From contig JAWRVZ010000025.1 of assembly GCA_037043235.1 (NCBI GenBank), forward strand, positions 57,501-121,500: 64,000 bases of DNA. Reading direction: 5' to 3'. Every line of letters begins with the position of its first letter. The stretch's first letter is position 1. Below the pieces are notes generated by a model. That model saw only the letters and a list, made by a program, of their open reading frames with translations, ran no database searches and was not told where the DNA came from. The position numbers were made by a program, and so were the translations under genes. Shown here piece after piece: positions 57,901 to 64,000 of this stretch. This DNA is from Rhodeus uyekii. Its lineage: Eukaryota > Chordata > Actinopteri > Cypriniformes > Acheilognathidae.

Positions 57901-58007
57901 GCTTAATCGTCACTTTCTCCCCACAGTGAAGAGTGCACATGACTTCATCCCTTCAAGAGTCAGCTCTCAATCCAGTAGACACTACATGAGCTCTCCAATA
58001 TGGCAAG
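26454..58007 (+). CDS. tns3: tns3, tensin-3, 5' part (continues beyond the window)
   Basis: Coding exons: 26454-26603 (exon starts 26431), 26710-26760, 27373-27495, 27590-27654, 28422-28505, 31527-31636, 32198-32258, 32367-32442, 35706-35835, 40275-40352, 40476-40565, 51671-52531, 54715-54824, 55010-55139 and 57927-58007. Phases agree and give about 733 residues. Residues 1 to about 170 are a PTEN-like phosphatase domain starting MAEGYEFDLNYVTERIIGV; its P-loop HCKGSKDRLG keeps the Cys and Arg of the CX5R motif. About 170-330 is the C2 module (ACYHKN, VFRVQFHSGAL, DPRFPEDG). The 861-bp exon is disordered and carries two tensin-3 marks: NGDAMFTERETDIIDDD and LALDIDQSIEQLNQLILDLD. Family knowledge: tensin-3 links actin to integrin tails at fibrillar and focal adhesions and is regulated by tyrosine kinases. 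The SH2 and PTB domains lie to the right. The intron after 28505 begins with GC, not GT. Fish have tensin-3 paralogues, and I cannot say which this is. Confidence 0.9.
26862..27345. mobile_element. Dispersed repeat family A, copy 2
   Basis: It holds the inverse of copy 1: TATTCCTGTGATC, TTTTCAGCATCATTACT, AAATCATTCTGATTTGCTG, AAAGAGCAGCATTTATTTGA and TTAATGCACCCTTGCTGAAT. A poly-A/(TA)n run at 26880-26917 lies at its left side. It sits in the third tns3 coding intron. Confidence 0.65.
27733..28080. mobile_element. MITE family B, partial copy
   Basis: It begins AAAGGGATAGTTCACCACAA, continues with TTTACTCACCCTCATGTTGT, and ends with a degraded inverted counterpart containing GAAAGTCATTTGGGTTTAGA. 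It lies in a tns3 intron. Confidence 0.6.
28689..28712. repeat. 24-base poly-G run
   Basis: An uninterrupted run of G on the plus strand in a tns3 intron. A similar 23-base run lies at 33055-33077. Confidence 0.9.
29270..29376. repeat. (GGCTA)n pentanucleotide satellite, about 21 units
   Basis: A perfect array of GGCTA units for 107 bp in a tns3 intron. Its uniformity suggests recent slippage or expansion. Confidence 0.95.
29682..29872. mobile_element. Small mariner/Tigger-like MITE
   Basis: The left end CAGTAATACCTTGAGATA pairs with the right end, which reads TATCTCAAAGTATTACTC; both are bordered by TA. The 190-bp interior lacks a transposase. Terminal sequence and TA borders fit the Tc1/mariner superfamily. 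Confidence 0.65.
29873..30025. mobile_element. Dispersed repeat family A, copy 3 (fragment)
   Basis: The motifs GGATGCATTAAG, CTGCTCTTTTGG, AAAAATATGTATTGCAGTTT and TTTCAACAATG match other family A copies. It directly abuts the preceding MITE, suggesting one inserted into the other. Confidence 0.55.
30031..30183 (-). mobile_element. tRNA-derived SINE, copy 2
   Basis: It has the same design as the copy at 14085: on the plus strand it shows CAGACGCTTTTATCCAAAGC at the tail side and a degraded tRNA-like head near 30130-30183. Confidence 0.75.
30987..31375. mobile_element. MITE family B, partial copy with poly-C tract
   Basis: It starts AAAGGGATAGTGCACC, then has a poly-C/(CA)n run at 31002-31026, then TAATCGCTCACCCTCAATAC. 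The right end reads TTGGATGAACTAACTCTTTG, the degraded inverted end. Confidence 0.6.
32459..32580. repeat. (CA)n-(CT)n-(CA)n compound microsatellite
   Basis: It lies immediately after the tns3 exon ending at 32442, within 20 bp of the donor, so length variation could touch splicing. Confidence 0.9.
32635..32705. mobile_element. hAT-like transposon terminus (fragment)
   Basis: The sequence CAGTGGTTCTCAAAGCGTGG resembles the conserved end of hAT/Charlie-type elements. I could not find a matching opposite end, so only a fragment is called. Confidence 0.45.
33055..33077. repeat. 23-base poly-G run
   Basis: The second long poly-G tract within 5 kb in tns3 introns. The following stretch, 33300-33420, reads like a degraded Tigger-type end (TTTATCGCGGTTAATG and AAAATCCGCGAAGTAGG). 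Confidence 0.85.
34017..35126 (+). mobile_element. 1.1-kb THAP-encoding element bounded by imperfect inverted repeats
   Basis: The left end reads TATCCGTTGTTTTCAC then GTGACGTCA; the right end, reverse complemented, reads TATCCATTGTTTTCAC then TGACGTCA. Both continue inwards to CCATTTTGA-type motifs about 60-75 bp from the edge. Between them lies a THAP-domain exon on the plus strand. THAP domains occur in P-element and Kolobok transposases, so this looks like an internally deleted DNA transposon. No clear target duplication was found, so the superfamily is open. Confidence 0.55.
34129..34348 (+). CDS. THAP-domain exon (transposon-derived, partial)
   Basis: From the ATG at 34129 the frame encodes MPICGIFRCSNRPG, then FFKLPK, RRRVWKAAINR and ICSKHF, and ends at a good donor (GTAAGT from 34349). 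The spacing C-x4-C ... C-x2-H with conserved Pro and Trp is the C2CH zinc-binding THAP fold, a DNA-binding domain of about 80-90 residues. No downstream catalytic exon is seen before the element ends, so it is either a remnant or the first exon of a deleted gene. A host THAP gene is less likely given its position inside a tns3 intron and the inverted repeats around it. Confidence 0.6.
35384..35625. mobile_element. Palindromic MITE with central (AC)n
   Basis: The left arm has ACTAGTGAGAACCAGTAA, TAACTAGTTGGTTATCAT and CTCACAAGTATAGTTAAAAC. The right arm carries the inverse order: TGGCTATACTTGTTG, ACAACCGACTAGTGATGA and GGTCCTCACTAGT. A perfect (AC)n run fills 35471-35504. The whole element would fold as a long hairpin just 80 bp before a tns3 exon. 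Confidence 0.65.
36130..36192. repeat. (AC)n microsatellite
   Basis: A CA-rich run with small interruptions in the tns3 intron after exon 35706-35835. Confidence 0.85.
37337..37575 (-). mobile_element. 5S rRNA-derived SINE (SINE3-like)
   Basis: On the minus strand the head reads GCCATATCACCCTG, then GAAGCTAAGAAGGGTTGAGC and CCTGGTCAGTACCTGGATGG, a degraded 5S rRNA including its internal promoter region. The body follows, with TTTCAGATGAGACGTTAAAC near 37337, typical of SINE3 bodies. It is not a functional 5S gene. Confidence 0.8.
37600..39060 (-). pseudogene. Decayed Ty3/Gypsy-type gag-protease remnant
   Basis: Minus-strand frames spell pieces of an LTR retrotransposon polyprotein in the right order. 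A Gag-like N-terminus begins at 39046 (GNWSPNWDLFRAKFEDHALV); a capsid part near 38420-38580 contains LTAIKVCRTAEQ. A zinc-knuckle-like segment (CRFYG...HF...C) follows, and an aspartic protease core LDSGATCNV lies near 37850. Stops and frameshifts separate the pieces and a SINE interrupts it. No reverse transcriptase, integrase or clear LTR is left, so it cannot be autonomous. Confidence 0.7.
38129..38272 (+). mobile_element. tRNA-derived SINE, copy 3, inserted in the Gypsy remnant
   Basis: Plus orientation: CTGTAGCTCAGTCAGTGGAG (A-box side), a deleted B-box region, then AAGTCACTTTGGATAAAAGC and a tail of AAATGT-type repeats. It splits the Gypsy frame near the zinc-knuckle. Confidence 0.75.
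40715..40885. mobile_element. Dispersed repeat family A, copy 4 (fragment)
   Basis: Low-identity match to the other family A copies around ATTTCTATTTCAACAAAATG, in the intron after exon 40476-40565. Confidence 0.4.
41271..41415 (+). repeat. Left inverted terminal repeat of DIRS, with promoter-like TATA
   Basis: 145 bp, identical in reverse complement to 46181-46325. It contains GCATAAAAGCGCGCC near 41383, a plausible core promoter placed before the Gag start at 41496, and several TGACGTCA-like CRE motifs. Confidence 0.9.
41496..42925 (+). pseudogene. DIRS Gag-like ORF1, apparently split by a frameshift
   Basis: The first part starts at the ATG at 41496 (MAEQTFRSCVSPCTRF) with a Cys-rich segment (CVVCLGAEHARS) and stays open to 41900. 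The second part is open in another frame (from about 41756) to the stop at 42923-42925; it holds EEASPPSSPAYEELIEVVTR, a conserved middle and a basic C-terminus. The sensible product appears to switch frame between about 41775 and 41830, implying a net indel of one or two bases in this copy. Family role: a nucleocapsid-like protein. A programmed shift or an assembly error cannot be excluded. Confidence 0.65.
42894..45005 (+). CDS. DIRS ORF2: reverse transcriptase and RNase H
   Basis: A 703-codon open frame starting 32 bp before the end of ORF1. Reverse-transcriptase motifs occur in order: a palm start around FIVPKKDGGLRPILDLRLLN, TIDLKDAYFHI, FGLSLSPRTFTK and the catalytic YIDD at 43692-43703 (followed by W). 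An RNase H domain follows near 44190 (LSTDASLTGWGAVL, then FTDSM). The C-terminal part (LVAPFWPSRIWFSDLI) corresponds to the region often described as a methyltransferase-like tail in DIRS elements. No stops interrupt it. Family role: makes cDNA from the element RNA, which is then circularised through the internal complementary region. Confidence 0.9.
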   Translation: MPRRLPLSVPDARGKPHQGGQLRVRFPREPVSEALPPLRRVLEHSTSTVSGNPGPVVSLLVSEISLERLIPLVEFQSAWLRLPGISQWVLRTVTSGYKIQFGASPPRFMGILSSAVGPQQALIMEQEVDSLLEKGAIEYVPLTDRQSGFFSRYFIVPKKDGGLRPILDLRLLNRTILRLKFKMLTLRQIVTHIRSEDWFVTIDLKDAYFHISILPQHRKFLRFAFGGKAYQYRVLPFGLSLSPRTFTKVVDAALAPLRLQGIRVLNYIDDWLVIAQSSQLAARHRDVVLAHMQELGLRLNTKKSVLSPAQRTTFLGVIWDSETMSARLSPGRIHSIQSTVESIKLGQLRTVKHFQRVLGLMAAASSVIPLGLLHMRPLQWWLRTKGFSPRGNPLRTIKVTRRCLRTLTLWKNIWFLSQGPVLGAPSRRVTLSTDASLTGWGAVLRDRSSQGLWSLRHQSWHINLLELLAVRRALLAFLPDLIGHHVTVFTDSMTVVAYINHQGGLRSHPMYKLARQVLLWAQGKLLSLRAAHIPGVQNIGADFLSRQGPRPGEWRLHPEVVEQIWKRFGKAQVDLFASVENTHCPLWFSLTYPAPLGQDAMMQVWPRLHLYAFPPIVLLPGVLAKVRRDRVRLTLVAPFWPSRIWFSDLISLLDGVPWEIPVRGDLLSQAEGCVIHPRPELLKLKVWPLRGSSSSNLVSQPRL
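43127..45979 (+). CDS. DIRS ORF3: tyrosine recombinase, overlapping the RT frame
   Basis: A 950-codon open frame in another phase, sharing about 1.88 kb with ORF2. Only the last roughly 330 codons (from about 44985) look like protein: a core-binding part (RAPSTRKLYALKWKLFSAWC) and the catalytic part with Arg (LKRVGDL, codon 45434-45436), HxxR (HSTR, 45821-45832) and the nucleophile Tyr (RFYQLD, 45929-45931). This is the R-HxxR-Y set of tyrosine recombinases. The true start is probably inside or near the end of the RT frame; the upstream openness may be a side effect of GC-rich coding on the other frame. Family role: integrates circular DNA without cutting a staggered target site. Confidence 0.85.
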   Translation: MVASAGHLSMGPAHSNLRVQNSIRGFTTPFYGDPIVRGRAPAGSDYGTGSRLSAGERGHRVCAPYRQTVRFLQPILHSSEEGWRVAAHSGFASSKSHYLASKIQNVDAQADCDAYQVRGLVRHNRPKRRILPHLHPSSASEVPTVRLRGEGVPVSCTSVRPIALTPHVHEGRGRCTGSVAVTGHPCPQLYRRLASNSPIVSVSSTSSRCRACSHARAGVKVEHQEECAFSCSENHLLGSHLGLGNNVCSAIPRAHSFHSINCREHKIRPATHCQTLSESVRAHGSSVQRYTARPAAHETPAVVAQDQRVFPEGQPASHNQGHEAMPTHLDPVEEHLVPVTRPRVGGSVSTSNSVNGCLPHRLGGGSEGPLLTRALEPAAPVLAHKPAGVTGGPQSATCFPPRPNWASCHCFHRQHDSGGLHQSPGRSSFSSDVQIGETSSSLGPGQAALTQGSSHPWSPEHRSRLPVEAGAEARGMAAPPRGGGADLEEIREGTGRPVCLGREYSLPSMVLLNVPSAAGAGCHDAGVAEATPVRFSPDCSAPGSSGQSSSGQGPSHAGGPLLAQQDLVLGPDIPPRRSPLGDSGQGGSSVPGGGLCYSPPSRTSEAEGLAPEGVQFFESGLTAEVVETILQSRAPSTRKLYALKWKLFSAWCSVRQLNPVTCPVGKVLEFLQEKFATGLAPSTLKVYVAAIAACHIPLGGVSLGRDPLVSRFLRGTLRLRPVAQTRVPAWDLSLVLQGLSQAPFEPLEELPIKLLSLKTLLLLAITSLKRVGDLQALSVVPSCLEFAPGMTKVFLHPRPGYVPKVLTNVARSIMLQAFCPPPFDDHEQERKNKVCPVRVLDAYVLRTATWRKSNQLFVCFGTPEGAPASKQTLSRWIVEAICLAYESAGHASPLRVRAHSTRSVATSKAFLSGVSLADVCAAAGWSSPHTFMRFYQLDLDSAPGTRVLSQ
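46031..46132 (+). repeat. DIRS internal complementary region
   Basis: 46031-46077 is the reverse complement of the left outer end plus the start of the left ITR; 46078-46132 is the reverse complement of the right outer end. The two halves abut at GGGAAC|GTCTCGGG, which therefore spells the junction of the circular intermediate. This is the template used to complete and circularise DIRS cDNA. Confidence 0.9.
46181..46325 (-). repeat. Right inverted terminal repeat of DIRS
   Basis: 145 bp, identical to the reverse complement of 41271-41415 by direct comparison. Confidence 0.9.
46379..47660 (+). other. tns3 intron right of DIRS, nothing recognised
   Basis: AT-rich intronic sequence. An 83-codon frame at 46406-46657 matches nothing I know. 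Confidence 0.4.
47668..47704. repeat. (AT)n microsatellite
   Basis: About 18 AT units directly before a family A repeat. Confidence 0.9.
47735..48000. mobile_element. Dispersed repeat family A, copy 5
   Basis: It contains TGATCCTTGGGAAATCATTC, ATGTTGAAAACAGTTGTG and TTTAATGCATCCTTGCTTTT, the same order as at 26862-27345 read inversely. Confidence 0.6.
48757..48960. repeat. (GT)n and (GA)n microsatellites
   Basis: A GT run at 48757-48778 and a long GA tract at 48899-48958, followed by a purine-rich 100 bp. Overlapping SLSL/RERE open frames here are low-complexity artefacts. Confidence 0.9.
49965..50150. repeat. Dispersed repeat family C (related pieces at 36045 and 39640)
   Basis: GTTGTATTGCAAAACAC, TGAGGTGGGATACAGGTAAA and TGTGTGATGCTGCCTTCTGG occur here in order. 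The first two recur at 36058-36110 and the third, with GTGTTATCAGTCATGA, at 39640-39700. Confidence 0.6.
50593..51150. repeat. MITE family B end followed by a 53-bp minisatellite, about 9 copies
   Basis: AAAGGGTTAGTTCACCTAAA starts a family B element, which then runs into a tandem array. The core AATGAACCTCATTGGTTCTT begins at about 50691, 50744, 50797, 50850, 50901, 50953, 51006, 51059 and 51112. The spacing is 53 bp except for two steps of 51 and 52. Confidence 0.85.
52660..53030. mobile_element. Dispersed repeat, degraded (family A-like)
   Basis: The right edge has CTAAACTTTTGAATAGTAGT, the usual terminus of this repeat type, but the interior is strongly diverged. Confidence 0.35.
53031..54714 (+). 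other. tns3 intron, nothing definite
   Basis: A fragment resembling a family B end lies near 53928 (AGTGATAGTTCACGGAGCC). Otherwise AT-rich DNA without coding signal. Confidence 0.4.
56358..56516 (-). mobile_element. tRNA-derived SINE, copy 4 (best preserved)
   Basis: On the minus strand the head reads CTGTAGCTCAGACAGTAGAG and GGTTCGATTCCCAGGGAAAG, i.e. clean A and B boxes of an RNA polymerase III promoter. The tail is AAGTCGCTTTGGATAAAAG. It is the least diverged of the four copies in the window. Confidence 0.8.
56912..56991 (-). other. Orphan exon-like open frame on the minus strand
   Basis: Minus-strand ATG at 56989-56991 opens MLEELTSEDWIQFHFEE and runs to a good donor (GTAAGT read leftwards from 56911). 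No partner exon was found nearby. It could be a first exon of a transposon gene or chance. Confidence 0.25.
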
Positions 58008-59513
58008 GTAATCAGCTGCCATAGTGGCTACATGCTTATGCTACTTCCTTTCACTGCTACTTTAGCTAAATAATGTCTGCATCTACGTGAGAGGATACAA
58101 AAATGTGTGGACATCGTTTGGTGTGTGTCTTTGGTCAATCAAGTAAAGGAAAGCACTCAAAAACAGTACCCTGTAAAGTTTTTGTCTAGCTGTTGTCACA
58201 AAGTCTGTGCTGCTCAAAATAACTCTGCTACAGGATGTGGCCCTCTGGGTCAGGATGCATACTTCCTGTAACCTGGCCATTCAAACTGAGTGCTTAGAAT
58301 TAAACTCAAATTACACTTTAGTTTTGACGCAAAGGCTTACAGTATGTATACAGGTAAACCCACAGTCGTTTAAAGTTCATTTGATTTCATATTGTGCACA
58401 AACACAGACGCTCTCGACACGTGCACTAGATGCTTCAGCCTTGTTCGTTGTTTACACTATTTATCTCCAGAAGTTAGAGTGATAAAAACATATTTGTACA
58501 AGGATATTTTGGGCTTTAGTGTAAATGAGTGTGAATAAATGTTCCTGTGTCAATAAGTTTGTGACGACTTTATTTACGTCAACTCCATATTTGTTATACC
58601 TGTGTAAACTAAGACTAACGGAAATATTAATTATAGTCTAAAACAACTTCACTTTCACTAAAACTCTAAAAACAATTCCTATAACACTCATAAAAATAAA
58701 AATAAATCCATTGGTCAGTTATGTAACTTTTAATGAGGGAAATACTATTGCCTGATTACATCTTAATGAGGAGGCACAGGAAAACATGGGAACAAAGAAA
58801 GATTGCAAGAGCAGTGGAACTGTATTATGTCACATTATATTATAACATACCTCACAAAAATATATTGGTGGATATTTTGTTGCCACTTTTTATACAATCT
58901 ATTTTACTTTTTACCATATAAACAACATTTATAGATAGAAATACATTCTCAACTACAAACGGTAGTCATAACATTAAATGTAAAATAAAAAAATTGATAA
59001 TGAATGATACAATATACAAAGTTCAACTCATCCGATCTTCAGAAAGTTGGCCCAGAGGACAGATTATGTTGTATATTATAATTTCCTGATATGGGAAGAT
59101 TTGCTGGTTATGTAACTTCGGTCCATCTACGTTGTAGTGTCTAAATAAACAGGAGAAAATAGAAGCTCTCACAGCCAAACTCTCATTGACAGACAAATGC
59201 AAATATTTACACAGACATTTGAGGGGGAAGGAAGGAAAAAGCACTGCCCCTTTAAATGGATTTATGTGCTACAGTGGCTGAGGTCACATTAGGGACCTTA
59301 CAGTTTGATAAAGGGGGAACAGGAAATGCATTTTTCACTTAACAATCTACATGTGATATTTTTTCTTCTCAGTACCGGAAATTTAATTGATATAAAAAGT
59401 TTAATTTAGCTGTGAATTTTGTCCAGGATTTCCGCTTAATGTGTTCTTGTGTGTTTTTTGAAAATTTATTTATTTTTATTTTTATGTACACAGCTGTTAC
59501 TTTTTTATGTCAT

Positions 59514-59554
59514 ATATATATATATGTATATATGTATATATGTATATATGTATG

Positions 59555-59598
<44 letters not shown>
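59514..59598. repeat. (TA)n/(TATG)n microsatellite
   Basis: Mixed TA and TATG units over about 85 bp in the last tns3 intron. Confidence 0.9.
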
Positions 59599-59603
<5 letters not shown>

Positions 59604-60348
59604 AAACCTTTTTTTGATTAATAGAAATTCATTAAATGCATTTATTTAAAATCAAATTCTTTTCTAATAATGTAAAAATCTTCACAGTGACTTTAGTGTA
59701 CAATGATAGTGTATAAAAATACATAAACATCTTTAAACAAAATAAATTCACCAGAGGAACCTGGTACTTGAGTAGATACATTAAAACATTTCTCTAATTA
59801 CAGTTAAAGAATAATTACACATTTTTATTATAACATTTTAGTGACTTATAAAAGGTGAAACATTTTAAGTATTTGTTTTTATTAACTTTAGATCATAACA
59901 TTTCAAAATCCTAAACCTTTTTAGAAGATTTGAAGCACAGATCTTCTTTTAGATTAAATTAGATCGGTATTTAAACAATTGAAATATTCTGCCAAAGGGG
60001 CAGAGTCAAAATAAACATCGTCTTTGTCTTGTAAAGATAAGAATGCTTGCATGTTTTTACTCCAAAACAAGACCAAAACATAGATGAAGAAAATAGCTGT
60101 TTTGCATAAAAGCAGATGCTGTCAGCAGCAGTACATAGTGTAGAGCATTAGGGTGTCCATAAAAAGACGTCTTCACCTCTGACCCCAGTGCTGCCGTTTG
60201 GTTAGGTGAAACAGACTGTGAGAGTCTGCGGAGAACAATGCTTAAATGCTCTATCAAAGGTAGGAGAGCACTCATGAACTCGTATGGTAATGAAGCTATG
60301 GGGGTCTTTCACTGCCTTTCTGCCTCATGCCAGTTGGGGGCAGTCGTC

Positions 60349-60372
60349 CTCCCTCCCTCCCTCCCTCCCTCT
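60349..60372. repeat. (CCCT)n short tandem repeat
   Basis: Six tandem CCCT units, then more pyrimidine-rich DNA to 60410. Confidence 0.85.
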
Positions 60373-60992
60373 TCCTTTCCATCAGCCCTCCCCCTTCCCT
60401 CCCTCCTCAAAGCTGGAGTAAGTCAACCAGTGGCACAGTCCTTTTGGAAGAATGACGTTAAGTAGTTTTCCATCTGGGGTTTAACAGAATTCCAAAAACT
60501 CAATGACTTCATTCAGGCTAGACACAAATGAGTAGAGAGAGAGAGAGAAAGGGGAAGGGGACAGAGCAGCAACTGTGTGACATGCCGCCCATGGTCAGTG
60601 TTTGTGCCGGGAAGCAGACAGCATGAGAGAGAGTGAGAGAGAATGTGAGGTGGAATAAATGACAAAGTAGTCACAAAGTAGTCAACATTACAGACTGGGG
60701 GCGTGAAAGAGTGACACTGGGAAACAAAGCGTGCAGGAGCATCAGGACACAACTGTGGCTGGCAAGTCTAGCTAATCTTCTGTGGATGAGTCTTGTGAGG
60801 AATTCTTCAGCATGACTGCTTCTCTAGGTATGCAGGAAATGATTTCGTCAACTTTTGGAGTTGTGCTTCCATTTGTGTGTGTGTGAACATTTGCACGTGT
60901 GTTTGTATGCTAATACCTCAGCCATTTGCTCTATCCATCTCTGCTAGATTTAATTGTCTCCTTGTCAGCCTTGAGTCCCCACTATGGAGAAA

Positions 60993-61126
60993 TCTCTTCT
61001 CTTCTCTTCTCTTCTCTTCTCTTCTCTTCTCTTCTCTTCTCTTCTCTTCTCTTCTCTTCTCTTCTCTTCTCTTCTCTTCTCTTCTCTTCTCTTCTCTTCT
61101 CTTCTCTTCTCTTCTCTTCTCTTCTC
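60993..61126. repeat. (CTTCT)n pentanucleotide satellite, about 27 units
   Basis: A pure polypyrimidine array of 134 bp. Open frames reading LFSSLLFSS across it are not genes. Confidence 0.95.
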
Positions 61127-61567
61127 ACATCATTAGAACACTTCAAATCCAGTCTTGATTTTCAGTAAAACATGTAAATATCTTCTTTGTTGAAAATGTC
61201 TTATGACTTGAAGACTTGTTTTATCATATATTGTTAAATGTAATTCAATTAAGTTGATTTAATTAAGTTCAATTAAATTAAGTTTATGTTTAACATATAA
61301 TTAAATAAATCTGTCAATACCAAGAACATGGATAAAAATACTAAAAATGACCTCAGTCATTTCAAAATGCATATTTGTACACTTATTTTAATTTGAATGT
61401 ATATTCTTTATTAAAAAAAAATGACACGGATTTTATATTGAATTATTGTATGTTTTTTCGAATGTAAAATGTGTTCGCAGTACTTGCTTGATTTTTGCTC
61501 ACAAAACTGCAGAGATGGTGGGGGAAAAAAAACAGTGATCTTCATTTGAAAAGGATGTTTATAGGAT

Positions 61568-61651
<84 letters not shown>

Positions 61652-61672
61652 CTGTGTGTCTGTGTGTGTGTT
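61568..61672. repeat. (TA)n-(TG)n compound microsatellite
   Basis: About 33 TA units followed by TG and CTGTGTG units. Confidence 0.9.
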
Positions 61673-64000
61673 GTTTGTGCACTTTTGGTTTGTTTGTATG
61701 TAAATGTTTCCTGTTTCAGTTGACTCTTCGACTTGTACACTGTGTCTGAAGACCTTAATTAGTTATTTACATTGCAACAACTTTACTGATAAAGACAAAT
61801 ACATTTAAATACCCAAATATTTGTGCTTAGAATATACCCTATATTTTGTTGGTTCTGTCAGTGTTTGGCATTCCTCATGTGTTTTCTCGCAAACAGCAGA
61901 GCTCTATTTTAACAGTGGGGGGGTTTGTGGAAAACATCTTGCTTTTTCTCTTTTCTAAAGCTCATTTACACTTGACTTCTCCTGTAATTTACCTCAGAAT
62001 GGTGATTTAAGCTTGGCCTCTTCTCGTCTGGCCTGACAGATTTATCAAGCAAGCATGGGAGGTACTAAAACAAAAGCAGATGGATGTGGTGCTCTTGTCA
62101 TGAGCACTTTGTTGGAGGTGGAGTGGAGACAGTGGACACTATTCTTCTCTCTGTCTTTGGACAAAGGACGAGTTTTGTGTGGGCCTGTGTCCAAATGAAT
62201 GTGGATGAGGAAAGAATGTGTTGTGTAATCGGGTCAGTTTGAACTGAAATTCATTTGATTTTATTTTGAGATTGAAAAGCATGCAACAAAATTATCCAAA
62301 GCAAACCATTTGGTTTGTTTATTAGTCCTCTTTTACTGGGGCATGACAAAATTTGACAAAGACTAGAAACGAATGCTTTCAATATAGCAACACTGAATGG
62401 AGCAATAAAAAATACTGTAAAAAATTCAAATACTGGATAAAAACCACAGCATAATCAGTAAATTGTGCTTATAACAAAAAAATACAAACGCAAAAATACA
62501 TTTCTAATTACATAATTAAATTAGAAATGTAAAATACTGTACTAATTTCCCTTAAATAATTACATTATAAAACTAATAACATAAAAAATACATTTACATT
62601 AAAATAAAATTGTTCCTTACCAGAACGTTATAGAAACAATAAGCTTATTAAAATGAATACAGCATCTAATTTTAAATATTTCTCTTAAATAATGACATTA
62701 TAAATACAAAATAATACAATAATACAAATAAAAAAATCAATAAACAGCTAATATTAAATGCTCTTTTCGCTTAATAAAAAACAAACAAGCCTAAAATTAT
62801 ACAAATAATACAGGATATGATGTTAAATACCTCACCTTAATTACTTTAGAAAATAATAATAATTAAAGCAATAATTGAATATTAAAAACAATACATTATT
62901 ATTAAACTTTCTTTTATGTATATTATAAAAGTAATAACCATCTTAATAACATTCCTAAAACATTTATCCTAAATTTGTGATGTTAGAAAAGAAAAGGTTA
63001 ATGTCAGGTTCGAAGTATATTATTGTCAAATAATGTGATCTAGGTTAGAAAGGGAAATTTATATGATTTACATGATTAGTTTAGCAGATCATTTAATTGT
63101 TTCAATTCAATCCATTTCATTTTGTGTGAGTCACAAATAAATGGCTGTTAGTTCAGTCCATCACCTGTTTGATTGACTGATTTGATTGTGTTGAATGTGT
63201 GCATTGTCATATTAAGACCTGAAATGCTCCTTAGCTATTTTAGTGTGTTGAGGAATACACAGTGCAAAGTGTTATTTTTATTCTGCTTGTTTTGACACTG
63301 AAAAGATAGCTGGACTTGTTGTGCAGAATGTCTAGTGGATGGTTCTTTAATTCAGCAAAGAAATCATGTGGTCATGAATGCAGCTGAAGTCTGAGAGGAA
63401 GCCCAGGTGTCACACATTAAGCTCTAAAAGGAGCTAAATCTTGTTACAGACATATTTTAGACCAAGTATCATAGAGCTGAAGTAATACCTCTGACTGGAA
63501 AGTATTTAATTCTCCTGTGTTGAATTCTCTCTCGTTATTTTCCCCTCAACACATTCTCTATCCAGCTCTGCTTTGCAGCTTTGATCACAACAGCTGGACA
63601 TTTTTCAACTTGGCTCAATGCGTGTGTGTGCGTGCATTCCTCCTTTGAATGGCGAGTTTGTTAAGTCCGTAAAACTGAAGTCGTCCTTTGTCTCACTGGC
63701 ATGCAGGAGATTTAATCCTGAAAGACCTGGTATGAGCAGACATGCACACAAACACGCTTACACATACTTTATCACCTTTTTCTTTCATTTGTCAGCCAAA
63801 TTCCCAACTCTGTAAGATGCTGATGTGACATTATAATATTGATAAGGCTTATACATTCAGCATGACAGCATTTAATGCATTTAAACAGTCTGATACTCAA
63901 ACATATATGCCTCTCTTGCTCTCTCTCTCTCACGCTCTTTTCATTCATTATTGAGTACATGGTATATTAGTAGTTTTAGCTATTAGTATTAGTTATTTCA

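Larger units (their letters stand above)
58008..64000 (+). other. tns3 intron to the right edge; mostly AT-rich, microsatellites
   Basis: I found no convincing further tns3 exon. A 23-bp candidate at 63707-63729 has an AG before and GT after and keeps phase, but it is too short to trust. The interval at 62250-63020 is extremely AT-rich. Confidence 0.45.

Noticed and set aside
60877..61168. Frames reading LFSSLLFSS repeats
   Set aside because: Direct translation of the CTTCT satellite.
63707..63729. 23-bp candidate tns3 exon with AG before and GT after
   Set aside because: It keeps phase, but it is too short and lacks any family match to be supported.

Overview
The window is vertebrate genomic DNA. 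Multi-exon genes with canonical splice sites, AT-rich introns and a dense load of short DNA transposons, tRNA- and 5S-derived SINEs, an L2-type LINE, a Tc1-like remnant and a DIRS element point to a teleost fish, most likely a cyprinid (zebrafish/carp group). The species cannot be fixed from the sequence alone. All homology calls are from memory of protein families; no search was run.

Layout, left to right. (1) 1-2400: the 3' half of rnf138 on the plus strand, an E3 ubiquitin ligase of which two zinc fingers and a UIM-like tail are visible. (2) 2663-9540: a complete mep1b (meprin beta) gene, plus strand, 13 or 14 coding exons. rnf138 next to mep1b is also the mammalian gene order. (3) 9841-16772: a complete MCM3-type replicative helicase gene on the minus strand with 17 coding exons giving about 801 residues; its 3' end meets that of mep1b tail to tail. 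(4) 18845-21217: marveld3, plus strand, three coding exons and about 297 residues. (5) 22.5 kb to the right edge: the 5' two-thirds of a tensin-3 gene (tns3), plus strand, with a probable 5' UTR exon and 15 coding exons covering the PTEN-like phosphatase and C2 modules and much of the disordered middle. The SH2 and PTB domains must lie beyond the window.

The tns3 introns are the accessory part of the window. They hold a Tc1-like element split by an L2-type LINE, a 1.1-kb element carrying a THAP-domain exon between imperfect terminal inverted repeats, a nest containing a decayed Ty3/Gypsy gag-protease and two SINE types, and a 5.1-kb DIRS-type tyrosine-recombinase retrotransposon (41245-46378). 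The DIRS element is the standout. Its 145-bp inverted terminal repeats match base for base, its internal complementary region is present, and its RT/RNase H and recombinase frames are open. A GTT triplet sits at each edge, as expected for recombinase-mediated insertion. Its gag frame appears to be split.

The five host genes have unrelated jobs (ubiquitin ligation, ectodomain proteolysis, DNA replication licensing, tight-junction membrane protein, focal-adhesion scaffold) and show no sign of acting as a pathway. The window contains no CRISPR array, rRNA gene or intact tRNA gene that I can see.
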